The notes under the pieces were generated by a model that was not told the origin of the DNA, did no database searches, and saw nothing but the letters and a program-made list of their open reading frames with translations. Shown here piece after piece: positions 1-9,894 of a DNA stretch of 64,000 bases (its first letter is position 1; each line of letters starts with the position of its first letter). This DNA comes from Nephrocerus scutellatus (Eukaryota > Arthropoda > Insecta > Diptera > Pipunculidae). Both the position numbers and the translations under genes were made by a program. The stretch is from contig OX352762.1 of NCBI GenBank assembly GCA_947095585.1, positions 43,574,018-43,638,017 on the forward strand. Direction: 5' to 3'.

Positions 1-172
1 TATAAAATTTGAAGAAAATCGAGTAAAATTTTGTAAAATATTTGTATGGGAGCCCCCCGACTCCGAGGTCCGAGATCGGGCCTTGGGAAGTGGGTTAAAA
101 ATTTACCGCAAGATTCCATGACACACAAACCCACCCACAAACAAACAGGCAAGTGAAGTTATAGAGAATTTA
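1..172. repeat. Left copy of a dispersed repeat, inverted relative to 62334-62548
   Basis: Read on the opposite strand, this stretch matches 62334-62548 over its whole length. Shared blocks include GGGAGCCCCCCGA, AAGTGGGTTAAAAATT and GGCAAGTGAAGTTA. The right copy carries about 60 bp more near its middle. It may extend beyond the window. A short related piece lies near 63100. No coding potential is seen. It is a dispersed non-coding repeat or part of a terminal repeat of another element; the family was not recognised. Confidence 0.6.
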
Positions 173-245
173 AAAATTAAATTCAGAGAAAAAGAGGAAG
201 TTATTATTGCATTTTAATGCAAAACTGAATATGCAAATAATGCTC

Positions 246-1118
246 CTATTGAATGCTGGGGTCAACGACATCTACGATCTCCTCTAACTGATTTGCAGGT
301 TCTCGCTCCAGCAATAAAGAGAAGTTTTCCTCACTGTCAACACGAATAGCATTATTGGTTTCTCTTAATCTGACATATATTGAGCCGCGGCGAGAGAAAG
401 CCGAATACAGCTTCCTCTTGTTTTTTAATTTTATTGCAGCACCTAAAACAGATCGATCGTGAACAGACAGATATAGATGGGTTGGTCAGAGTCTAGTCTA
501 ATACATCGTAGATTTAACGGTTGCCCTGTATTCTTTCGATGTGATGCAGCATATGTTAGGAAGAGCGTTTTGTCATACGGTGAATACAATTTTATAACGA
601 CCGGAGAGGTTTTAGAATTAAGTTTCATTCTAGTCCGGAAAACATTCTTCATTGGAGGCGGTCGAAGAGCAAAAGCGTGACAAAGGTGGTTCACATAGAG
701 CTTGAGGTTCTCTTTTGCATTTGCTGGAATATTGAAAATTACTACGTCAGCTTTCTCTCTCGATATTTTTATTTCACCTTGTAAGCCATCGATTGTAACC
801 TTATTCTCCTTCACCTGATTTACTTTGGAATCTATATCACTCCGATCTGCTTCTAAAGAGCTGAACCTAGACCCAATAGAATCAAGACTTGCCTTTATTG
901 CTGCCACTTCGCTGGCTATAGTATTCTTTACACGCTGCTCACTCTCATCCATCTTTGATAGAAGTAGCGACGTCTGCTCTTTGAGCTCTTTGGCAATAAC
1001 AGAGTCTGAAATTGCTCGCGTAGACTTACGAGCAGCCGAGGTACAGTTATCAAATACAGCAGATGGGGGGGAAGTATTATTGGCAGTTGTTCTAGTGGGT
1101 CGCAGGCTTTCTTTCTCC
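246..1118 (-). pseudogene. LINE ORF1-type protein remnant (coiled coil plus RRM/FP25-like C-terminus)
   Basis: The minus strand is open from the boundary with BEL gag near 1118. It encodes a Ser/Thr/Arg-rich leader, then a charged helical stretch from the Met at 952 (heptad-like, many Glu/Lys/Ser), then an RRM-like core around ADVVIFNIP and PVVIKLYSPYDK. The 169-residue frame ends at 443. The characteristic C-terminal block (KRKLYSAFSRRGSIYVR...) continues in another frame to a TAG at 246-248, so there is one frameshift at about 455-480. This architecture is known for ORF1 proteins of insect non-LTR elements and related baculovirus FP25-like proteins. No ORF2 follows; the downstream side is the dispersed repeat. 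The clade is uncertain. The N-terminus is probably lost at the BEL junction. Confidence 0.6.
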
Positions 1119-1863
1119 TTTTTGTCTAACTGGAGAGGCAGAAAGACTAATCAGACATTATTCAATGTCTGACAGCAATTATGCCGCGGCCTGGAAAACC
1201 TTAGAAGATCGTTACGCTAGTCCGAGACTGTTGGTTTCCGCGATTACTCACTCAACCAAGTACTGTTGCAGAGAAAAGTTCACCCAACGCCATTAGAAAT
1301 CTTCACAACGTTACTAAGGAGTGTCTCATGGGATTAGAAAATCTCGGTGTATCCACCAAGGAATGGGATCCAATATTTACCCACGTATTGACTAAACAAT
1401 TAGACAGAGATACGCACACCATATATGAGCAGTCACTCGAAAACCCCAAATTCAAACAACAAGGCAAGTGATGGACTTCTTAGAGAAACGGTTTCAATCT
1501 CTAGAAGCTCTGGGCAAGGATCGGCACATCGAGGATCGACGAAGACTCCACCCTTTAAGGACATCAGTTGCGGCAACGAGTTCATCTGCATGTTTGGTTT
1601 GCAAGGGAAATCACGCACTTTACGCTTGCAAGGAATTTTTAGATGAAACCCCCGCACATCGACTAAATGTGTTCAAAAAATATAACCTCTGCATAAATTG
1701 CCTGAAGGAAGGACATCGAGCAACAACTTGCCCGAGACGATCATGCACCAAAAGCTCTAAAAAACACAATACTTTAGTGCATTTGGAAGCCGTGAATTCA
1801 AGCCAACAAATCAATACACCATCTACACAATTCAAAGGAATCAACCCGACTAGAACAACCATC
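1118..1863 (+). pseudogene. U1 BEL gag remnant (CCHC zinc-knuckle region)
   Basis: This is the nucleocapsid side of Gag, which would coat BEL RNA in cytoplasmic particles. The frame enters at the breakpoint and reads ...GEAERLIRHYSMSDSNYAAAW, a typical BEL gag block. Two zinc-knuckle-like motifs follow: C-x2-C-x3-H-x4-C at about 1600-1630 and C-x2-C-x4-H-x4-C at about 1690-1730. This copy has frameshifts, including loss of GAGC near 1450 and a change near 1260-1290. It lacks two lesions found in every other unit: the TGA after the second Cys pair and the 4-bp net insertion near ...GLEN. It is therefore closest to the ancestral gag. It ends at a deletion junction (CATC, 1860-1863) that removes the whole protease. 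Confidence 0.8.
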
Positions 1864-3188
1864 GGGATATCCAAGGCCGATTTACCCTAAAACTACCATT
1901 TTCAGACGATCCCACAAGGCTTGGGGAATCAAAACCCATCGCCCTCCAACGGTTATATGCGTTAGAAGGACGATAAGCTAACAATAAAGAGCTTAAGCAA
2001 CAATACGATCAATTTATGAACGAGTATATCACTCTAAATCACATGACAGAAGTAGCGCTTCCACCAAGGAATTCACCACACTACTTTCTTCCTCACCACT
2101 GCGTGCAAAAACCTGATAGCAGTACCACCAAGTTGAGAGTCGTATTCGACGCATCATGCAAAACATCCTACAATATATCACTCAATGATATCTTGCATGT
2201 AGGCCCCAGAATTCAGGATGACCTATTCACAATTCTGCTAAGATTCCGGTTACCACGATTTGTTTTTACAGCCGATATAGAAAAAATGTATAGACAAGTA
2301 TTGCTACATAAAGAAGATCGGAAGTACCAGTTGATTCTGTGGAGAAAGGAAGTATCAGACCCTGTAAAATGTTATCAGCTGAACACCGTGACCTACGGCA
2401 CATCATCTGCCCCATATTTATCAATAAAATGTTTACAACAGCTCTCTCAAGCAACAACTAAAAGCCACCCCTTGGGCAGCAAGATACTTCAACACGATTT
2501 CTACGTAGACGACGTCATGACAGGCGCAAACAGTCTTTCCACTGCTCTGGAAATGCAAAGGCAATTGATTGACGTGCTTCAGGGAGCAGGCTTTAAACTG
2601 CGCAAGTGGTGCGCAAATCACCCGCGGCTACTACAAAATTTCGGTTCAGAGGACAAAGAAGTACAGCTGGACTTCAAAAATGACTCAGAAGACAACATAA
2701 AAACTTTGGGTCTAACTTGGCTGCCTAAAGTAGACGATTTTTGCATCAAAACTTATGAGACTTACGACGCCAAAGTCACAAAAAGAAAGGTCTCATCAGA
2801 AATAGCACGAATATTTGATCCACTTGGAATCATGGCTCCAGTGGTAATCACCGCAAAAATCTTTCTGCAACAGTTGTGGAAATTAAAATTAGATTGGGAT
2901 GCAGCTCTACCTCAGGAATTACATTCACAATGGTCAAGTTTCCGTGACGACCTCAAGGCAATAAGTCTCATCAGGATTCCACGACACATATTTTCACACC
3001 AGACTCCAGAAGTAACACAAGTTCACGTTTTCGCTGATGGATCCGAAAGGGCGTATGGAGCCTCCATCTATATACGATCAACGGTTGGGCACGGAACCAT
3101 TATAGTGCGATTTTTGTGCGCAAAATCTCGTGAAGCACCACTTAGAAGAAAAGGTTTAAGAAGCCGACAATTCCACCCGCCAAACTAG
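1864..3188 (+). pseudogene. U1 BEL reverse transcriptase plus Pao A17/RNase H start
   Basis: An RNA-directed DNA polymerase segment. The 390-residue frame from 2016 contains the RT motifs LRVVFDAS, TADIEKMYRQ and YVDD. It then runs uninterrupted into the Pao-specific block (SSEIARIFDPLGIMAP) and the first RNase H strand (VHVFADGSERAYGASIY). In all other units the RT and A17 parts are separated by a 1-bp loss at CGGCTA(C)TACAAAA. Here the base is present, so this is the longest continuous RT-A17 frame in the window. The in-frame start region carries a TAA at 1974-1976. The frame ends at 3188, where a small indel leads out of the RNase H frame. The protease that should precede it is deleted. 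Confidence 0.85.
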
Positions 3189-3847
3189 CAACGGGTCTTG
3201 CCAATCGAATAAAAAGGGATATTGGATACGAAGATGCTCCTACGTATTTTTGGAGTGACTCTGAAATTGTCTTGGCTTGGATCAACTCCTCTGAGAAATC
3301 CCTCCCAACGTTCATTGCTAACAGAGTATCTTCGATAAAGGTTAGTACCACACCACAACAATGGCGTCACGTATAATCCAAGGAGAACCCAGCTGATTTA
3401 CTAACACGAGGAATTACTCCGGAAAAGTTGAAGGAATGCAATCTTTGGTTTTACGGTCCCCTATTCCTTTATGGTCGAGAATCATCTTGGCCACAACCTT
3501 ACAACAAATCGGCATTGTCTGAGCAGCAACCAAACTCCAATGCGTTACCAATAACAACTAACGATAAGGAGGCAGGTCACTTAATCTACAAAATTAAGCA
3601 TGGAAACTCATTTCAAAGGGTCCAGCGGATCACTGCGTACATATTAAGATTCGTCAGCAAACTTAAAGGGCGTGAAGGGAAGACAAGCAGTAAAAGAGAA
3701 CTATCCAGCCAAAAATTAACAGATTCGCTTCATACCATTCTACGACTTCTGCAGCAAGAGGAGTTCCATTCCGATATCGCCCATCTTAAACGATACAGCG
3801 AGTGCGAGAAAAACAGCGCCATAAGCAGTCTCGCACCCTTTTTGGAT
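3189..3847 (+). pseudogene. U1 BEL RNase H C-terminus and linker up to the RTE insertion
   Basis: The RNase H frame continues after the shift at about 3150. SDSEIVLAWI (about 3255-3285) supplies the third catalytic Asp, followed by NPADLLTRG and LWFYGPLF, all usual for BEL. A TAA sits at 3374-3376 (GTATAATCC; other units read GTAAAATCC). The 10-bp GAAATTGTCT, the 40-bp block after 3650 and the GAGAAA codons near 3810 are present here and in U10 but lost or mutated in U3-U9. The frame then runs straight into antisense RTE DNA. 3841-3847 is the left target-site duplication. Confidence 0.8.
3841..3847 (+). repeat. Target-site duplication TTTGGAT, left side of the RTE insertion
   Basis: BEL coding sequence ...CGCACCCTT is followed by TTTGGAT and then by the RTE 3' end. 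After the last RTE copy the same seven bases precede the continuation of BEL at 56810-56816. Split on either side of a LINE, this is the standard mark of target-primed integration. The left copy repeats in every unit that keeps this boundary: 12536, 16966, 23159, 29322, 35484, 41440, 47534 and 53667. Confidence 0.85.
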
Positions 3848-6744
3848 CATCATATTTGGTTCTACAACCGGGGTCCGGTCCTGGCCTCCCGAAAAAAGTC
3901 TCTCCACCGGTCCCGATTTCGAGCCGATGTCATCCAGTTTGGCATCCCTAAACTCTGGGCGTCCTGGTCTACGCCATCCTTCCAGCGTAGGCTTCGCCGG
4001 CCTCGCTGTCGTGTTCCATAAATCCTACCGCAAAGGACTTTCCGAGCAGGATCCTCTTCGCTCATGCGAGCTAGGGGTCCTGCCCACCGGAGCCTACCGA
4101 GCTTAATTTTCTTCACGATGTCGACATCGCGGTAACGCTCGTAGATCTCATCATTATAGTCTCCGGAATCGTCCTTCCTCACATATGGGGCCAACAATTC
4201 TCCGTAAGACTTTTCTCTCGAACGCGGCTAAGAGGTCAGAATGCTTTTTGCTAAGCACCCAAGTCTCGGATCCATATGTAAGTACTGGTATTACCATTGT
4301 CTTATATATCAGCAGCTTGGATGTTATGGTTAAGTTCCTGGATTTGAAGAGTCTTGACAGGCTATAGTAGGCTTTGTTGGCTTTAAGCAGCCGTGCGCGT
4401 ATTTCTGGTTCCATGCTGTTATCGGCTGCTACAGTTGACCCGAAATAGTTAAATGATTGCACTACTTCGAATGCGCGCTCCACTATCTGAATTGAGGGAG
4501 CAATGTTGGATCTTCTACTCGCAGACGTGGCCACCATGTACTTTGTTTTGCTCTCATTTATGTGCAGTCCCAGATTTCGTGCCGCCTGCTCTATCTGGAT
4601 GAAAGCTAGCTGTACAGCTCTTTGGTTTCTACCAACGATGATAATATCGTCTGCGTAAGCCAGTATCTGAATGGACTTATAGAGGATTGTTCCTCTCGCC
4701 GTTACGTCAGAGTCTCGGATCCCAGTCCAGTCCATCCCCTTGTCGGAGCCCGTTATAGATGTTGAATGGGCTTGATAGTGATCCGGATATTTTTACTTGG
4801 CTTATAACATTGGTCATAGTCAACCTACATAGTCGTGTCAGTTTATTTGGGATGCCGAATTCTCTCATGGCTTTATAAAGTTCTACTCTGGCTAAGCTAT
4901 CATCGGCGGCTTTAAAGTCTATAAAAAGATGGTGTAGTGAGTTTTGAAACTCTAGACATTTTTCCATCACCTGCCTTAGGGTGTAAATCTGATCAGTTGT
5001 TGATTTGATGAAGCTACACTGGTATGGACCAATGATGACTTTAGCGTATGGGGCTATCCTGTCTTGAAGGATGGTGGAGAAAATCTTATACGCGGTACTC
5101 AACAACGTTATACCACGATAATTGCTGCATTTTGTGATATCTCCCTTCTTATGTATGGGGCACAGGATGCCTCTTCGCCAGTCTTCTGGCATAACTTCTT
5201 CTTCCCATACTTGCACTATTATTTCATGAATTGCTTGGTGTAAAGGGGGGCCTCCTATTTTTATCAGTTCCGCTGGGATCCCATCAGATCCCGGGGCCTT
5301 ATTATTTTTGAGCCGATTTATCGCTCTGCTAACTTCGACTATGCTTGGTGGCGGCAGCATAGTATGATCTTCGGTAATGCGTCATACCGCGGACCCTTTG
5401 GTAGAACTTCCGCGACTGGTGCAGTCCTTGCTCTCTGTACTGTTCCAGTTCACGGACGAGATTCTTCTCCCAGGCTGCTTTCTTTCGCCGGTGAACTGTT
5501 TTTTCATATCTTCTGAGCTCTTTATATTCATCTTCGCGTGCCCGCGTTCTATGAGATTGTTGCATTGCTCGGTACGCAACATTCTTACGTTCAGTCGCTA
5601 GCTTACATTCTTCATCGAACCAGTCGTTTCGATCTCTACGACTACTGCCTAAGATGGAGTCAGCATTACTAATGACAGTATTCTTAAGGCGTGTCCATTT
5701 CTCTTCTACGCCCGACATCTCAGCCCCAGGACTTACTCTCCCTGCATTTAGGGCGAGTCCTATCGCTTGACCGTATTTGTTTCTGGTCTCTTCATTGCGA
5801 AGGGCAGCCGTGTTGACTCGAATCTGATTCGCGGATGCAGTCTTCCGTGATGATGTAATCCACGCTCGGAGCACCATACCAACAAGATAGTGGTCCGAGT
5901 CGACGTTGGCACCTCGGTACGTTACGTTCGTACCGTCAACACGTGGTCTATCTGGTTGCGAGTGGCTCCATCAGGAGATACCCAGGTGGCTTTGTGGATA
6001 TTTTTACGCGCAAACCTTGTACTCGCAACGACCAAATTATTGCTTGCTGCCATCTCTATGACTCATTGTCCATTGTCATTAGTGTTCTCGTGTAAGCTAT
6101 GGGTGCCAATGTACTGCCTGAATACTGGCTCCCTACCTATTTTAGCATTCATATCCCCCAGAATGATTTTTACAACATACTGAGGGCAGGCATGGAGTTC
6201 CCGTTCGACTGATTCAAAGAATTCTTCTTTTTCATCATCTGGGGAATCCTCTGTAGGTGCGTGAACGTTTATGAGGCTTATGTTTTTAAATTTGCCCCGC
6301 ACACGAAGGGTGCATAGCCGTTCATTTACTGCAATAAAGCAGATAACGGTGGGTTTCATTCTTTTGCTGACAAGAAACCCCACCCCGAGCACATGATGTC
6401 TTGCATGAAAGCTGTAATAAATGTCATATTCTGATTTTTGTAAGACACCATTCCCTGTCCACCGCATCTCCTGAATTGCTGTTAAGTCAGCATTATATTT
6501 GGACAGGGTATCGGCTAGCTGCTGTGCAGCTCGAGCTCTATACAGTGAGCGTACGTTCCATGAGAAAATTCTTAAATCGTTTAGCCGTTTTCGTTGCCGT
6601 GGTCGTCGTCGTTCATCAGTGTATCCGAGGCTGATTTTGGGTTCCGTAATAATATTTTTTTACAGGCGAGGTTATTGGCCTCGTGCCAAGCTTACTTTGA
6701 AGGGACTAGCCCGATCATTCAGCTTTTCCTGCATTTTGGGAAAA
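3848..6744 (-). mobile_element. U1 RTE-type LINE copy, broken
   Basis: Endonuclease/RT polyprotein remnant of an RTE-clade non-LTR element. Surviving frames, 5' to 3' on the minus strand: endonuclease 6467-6063, inter-domain region 5877-5329, RT fingers/palm 5360-4707, RT palm with YADD 4735-4154, C-terminal part 4197-3862. Lesions: TGA within the endonuclease next to 6063, the 30-bp in-frame loss near 5938, the net 104-bp deletion at 5376, the 1-bp gain near 4741 and a private 2-bp loss near 4160. The 3' end is short and ends ...ATATGATG against TTTGGAT. The 5' end is cut at the junction to U2, about 130 bp short of the full-length element. Confidence 0.82.
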
Positions 6745-6756
6745 GTACTGCTGCAG
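6735..6756. other. Array junction type 1 (RTE 5' region to BEL gag), U1/U2
   Basis: RTE sequence ...GCATTTTGGGAAAA passes directly into gag GTACTGCTGCAG. The parental sequences are GGGGAAAATTACC (RTE, near 56679) and ACCAAGTACTG (gag, near 1259). They share AA at the crossover. The same junction occurs at 9278, 19901, 26064 and 32227. Confidence 0.85.
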
Positions 6757-7506
6757 AGAAAAGTTCACCCAACGCCATTAGAAATCTTCACGACGTTACT
6801 AAGGAGTGTCTCATGGGATTAGAAAATGTATTGTGGTGTATCCACCAAGGAATGGGATCCAATATTAACCCACGTATTGACTAAAAAATTAGACAGAGAT
6901 ATGCACACCATATATGAGCAGTCACTCGAAAATCCCAAAGAGCTTCAAACAACAAGGCAAGTGATGGACTTCTTAGAGAAACGGTTTCAATCTCTAGAAG
7001 CTCTGGGCAAGGATCGGCACATCGAGGATCGACGAAGACTCCACCCTTTAAGGACATCAGTTGCGGCAACGAGTTCATCTGCATGCTTGGTTTGTAAGGG
7101 AAATCACGCACTTTACGCTTGCAAGGAATTTTTAGATAAAACCCCCGCACATCGACTAAATGTCTTAAAAAATATAACCTCTGCATAAATTGCCTGAAGG
7201 AATGACATCGATCAACAACTTGCCCGAGACGATCATGCACCAAATGCTCTAAAAAACACAATACTTTAGTTCATTTGGAAGCCGTGAATTCAAGCCAACA
7301 AATCAATACACCATCTACACAATTCAAGGGAATCAACCCGACTAGAACAACCATCTTCAATGGAAAATAAGACGCAGAGACACGATCAAGCTCTATCACT
7401 TAGCACCATTAGTCAACAACGTCTAGGATATATTTTGTTGGGGATAAAGTTAGAATCCCACAATGGTGAATTCGTCGAATGCAGAGCGCTACTAGATTCA
7501 GGCTCT
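6745..7506 (+). pseudogene. U2 BEL gag and protease N-terminus
   Basis: Gag with the CLVCKGNHALYAC knuckle at about 7080-7125. The 4-bp net insertion at 6826-6833 shifts the frame, and a further local change (GTCTTAAAA in place of GTGCTCAAA, about 7163) interrupts it before the second knuckle. The common TGA is at 7203-7205. The protease frame opens at the ATG at 7360 and reaches the catalytic ALLDSGS before it is cut off at 7506, leaving only the active-site loop. Confidence 0.75.
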
Positions 7507-9278
7507 GCCTTAGGGTGTAAATCTGATCAGTTGTTGATTTGATGAAGCTACACTGGTATGGACCAATGATGACTTTAGCGTATGGGGCTATCCTGTCTTG
7601 AAGGATGGTGGAGAAAATCTTATACGCGGTACTCAACAACGTTATACCACGATAATTGCTGCATTTTGTGATATCTCCCTTCTTATGTATGGGGCACAGG
7701 ATGCCTCTTCGCCAGTCTTATGGCATAACTTCTTCTTCCCATACTTGCACTATTATTTCATGAATTGCTTGGTGTAAAGGGGGGCCTCCTATTTTTATCA
7801 GTTCCGCTGGGATCCCATTAGATCCCGGGGCCTTATTATTTTTGAGCCGATTTATCGCTCTGCTAACTTCGACTATGCTTGGTGGCGGCAGCATAGTATG
7901 ATCTTCGGTAATGCGTCATACCGCGGACCCTTTGGTAGAACTTCCGCGACTGGTGCAGTCCTTGCTCTCTGTACTGTTCCAGTTCACGGACGAGATTCTT
8001 CTCCCAGGCTGCTTTCTTTCGCCGGTGAACTGTTTTTTCATATCTTCTGAGCTCTTTATATTCATCTTCGCGTGCCCGCGTTCTATGAGATTGTTGCATT
8101 GCTCGGTACGCAACATTCTTACGTTCAGTCGCTAGCTTACATTCTTCATCGAACCAGTCGTTTCGATCTCTACGACTACTGCCTAAGATGGAGTCAGCAT
8201 TACTAATGACAGTATTCTTAAGGCGTGTCCATTTCTCTTCTACGCCCGACATCTCAGCCCCAGGACTTACTCTCCCTGCATTTAGGGCGAGTCCTATCGC
8301 TTGACCGTATTTGTTTCTGGTCTCTTCATTGCGAAGGGCAGCCGTGTTGACTCGAATCTGATTCGCGGATGCAGTCTTCCGTGATGATGTAATCCACGCT
8401 CGGAGCACCATACCAACAAGATAGTGGTCCGAGTCGACGTTGGCACCTCGGTACGTTACGTTCGTACCGTCAACACGTGGTCTATCTGGTTGCGAGTGGC
8501 TCCATCAGGAGATACCCAGGTGGCTTTGTGGATATTTTTACGCGCAAACCTTGTACTCGCAACGACCAAATTATTGCTTGCTGCCATCTCTATGACTCAT
8601 TGTCCATTGTCATTAGTGTTCTCGTGTAAGCTATGGGTGCCAATGTACTGCCTGAATACTGGCTCCCTACCTATTTTAGCATTCATATCCCCCAGAATGA
8701 TTTTTACAACATACTGAGGGCAGGCATGGAGTTCCCGTTCGACTGATTCAAAGAATTCTTCTTTTTCATCATCTGGGGAATCCTCTGTAGGTGCGTGAAC
8801 GTTTATGAGGCTTATGTTTTTAAATTTGCCCCGCACACGAAGGGTGCATAGCCGTTCATTTACTGCAATAAAGCAGATAACGGTGGGTTTCATTCTTTTG
8901 CTGACAAGAAACCCCACCCCGAGCACATGATGTCTTGCATGAAAGCTGTAATAAATGTCATATTCTGATTTTTGTAAGACACCATTCCCTGTCCACCGCA
9001 TCTCCTGAATTGCTGTTAAGTCAGCATTATATTTGGACAGGGTATCGGCTAGCTGCTGTGCAGCTCGAGCTCTATACAGTGAGCGTACGTTCCATGAGAA
9101 AATTCTTAAATCGTTTAGCCGTTTTCGTTGCCGTGGTCGTCGTCGTTCATCAGTGTATCCGAGGCTGATTTTGGGTTCCGTAATAATATTTTTTTACAGG
9201 CGAGGTTATTGGCCTCGTGCCAAGCTTACTTTGAAGGGACTAGCCCGATCATTCAGCTTTTCCTGCATTTTGGGAAAA
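7507..9278 (-). mobile_element. U2 RTE remnant, 3' half deleted
   Basis: Holds the endonuclease (9001-8597), the inter-domain region (8411-7863) and only the N-terminal half of RT. The YADD palm is missing. A private nonsense change (GAA to TAA in the RT motif ...VMPEDW, near 7721) is not seen in other units. It carries the 30-bp loss and the endonuclease TGA. Confidence 0.8.
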
Positions 9279-9894
9279 GTACTGCTGCAGAGAAAAGTTC
9301 ACCCAACGCCATTAGAAATCTTCACGACGTTACTAAGGAGTGTCTCATGGGATTAGAAAATGTATTGTGGTGTATCCACCAAGGAATGGGATCCAATATT
9401 AACCCACGTATTGACTAAAAAATTAGACAGAGATATGCACACCATATATGAGCAGTCACTCGAAAATCCCAAAGAGCTTCAAACAACAAGGCAAGTGATG
9501 GACTTCTTAGAGAAACGGTTTCAATCTCTAGAAGCTCTGGGCAAGGATCGGCACATCGAGGATCGACGAAGACTCCACCCTTTAAGGACATCAGTTGCGG
9601 CAACGAGTTCATCTGCATGCTTGGTTTGTAAGGGAAATCACGCACTTTACGCTTGCAAGGAATTTTTAGATAAAACCCCCGCACATCGACTAAATGTGCT
9701 CAAAAAATATAACCTCTGCATAAATTGCCTGAAGGAATGACATCGATCAACAACTTGCCCGAGACGATCATGCACCAAATGCTCTAAAAAACACAATACT
9801 TTAGTTCATTTGGAAGCCGTGAATTCAAGCCAACAAATCAATACACCATCTACACAATTCAAAGGAATCAACCCGACTAGAACAACCATCTTCA
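9279..9894 (+). pseudogene. U3 BEL gag remnant
   Basis: The frame before the 4-bp net insertion (9128-9418) reads through ...NAIRNLHDVTKECLMGLEN and is then shifted. The correct gag frame resumes at 9360 and carries a long acidic/basic helix, the CLVCKGNHALYAC knuckle and the start of the second knuckle (CINCLKE). There a TGA (9738-9740, GGA to TGA) stops it. After the stop the frame still spells Cys-rich SCTKCSKKH. These two lesions recur in every unit from U2 on, except U4, which lacks gag. The protease frame that follows is +1 relative to gag and overlaps its end. Confidence 0.78.

Larger units (their letters stand above)
6745..9278 (+). repeat. U2, 2534-bp deletion derivative of the array unit
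   Basis: This unit keeps gag and the first third of the protease, then jumps at 7506/7507 into the middle of the antisense RTE reverse transcriptase. About 3.6 kb is lost: most of protease, RT, A17, RNase H and the RTE 3' half. The RTE markers (30-bp loss, endonuclease TGA) match U1 and U5-U6. Confidence 0.85.

Noticed and set aside
477..1172. + strand frames opposite the LINE ORF1 (477-680, 825-1172)
   Set aside because: No family motifs. The opposite strand has a recognisable coiled-coil/RRM protein, so these are shadows.
1118..1260. A 5' LTR at the left end of BEL
   Set aside because: No match to the 61547-62320 sequence. The bases from 1118 already encode gag.
5377..5601. Short frames on both strands that recur in every unit (for example 5377-5601 +, 5382-5582 -, 4185-4367 +)
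   Set aside because: They recur because the DNA is repeated. They lie opposite or out of frame to RTE inter-domain and RT sequence.
6745..9278. U2 as a separate insertion of another element
   Set aside because: No target duplication. Both parts match the array unit and its right junction is the ordinary type 1, so an internal deletion explains it.
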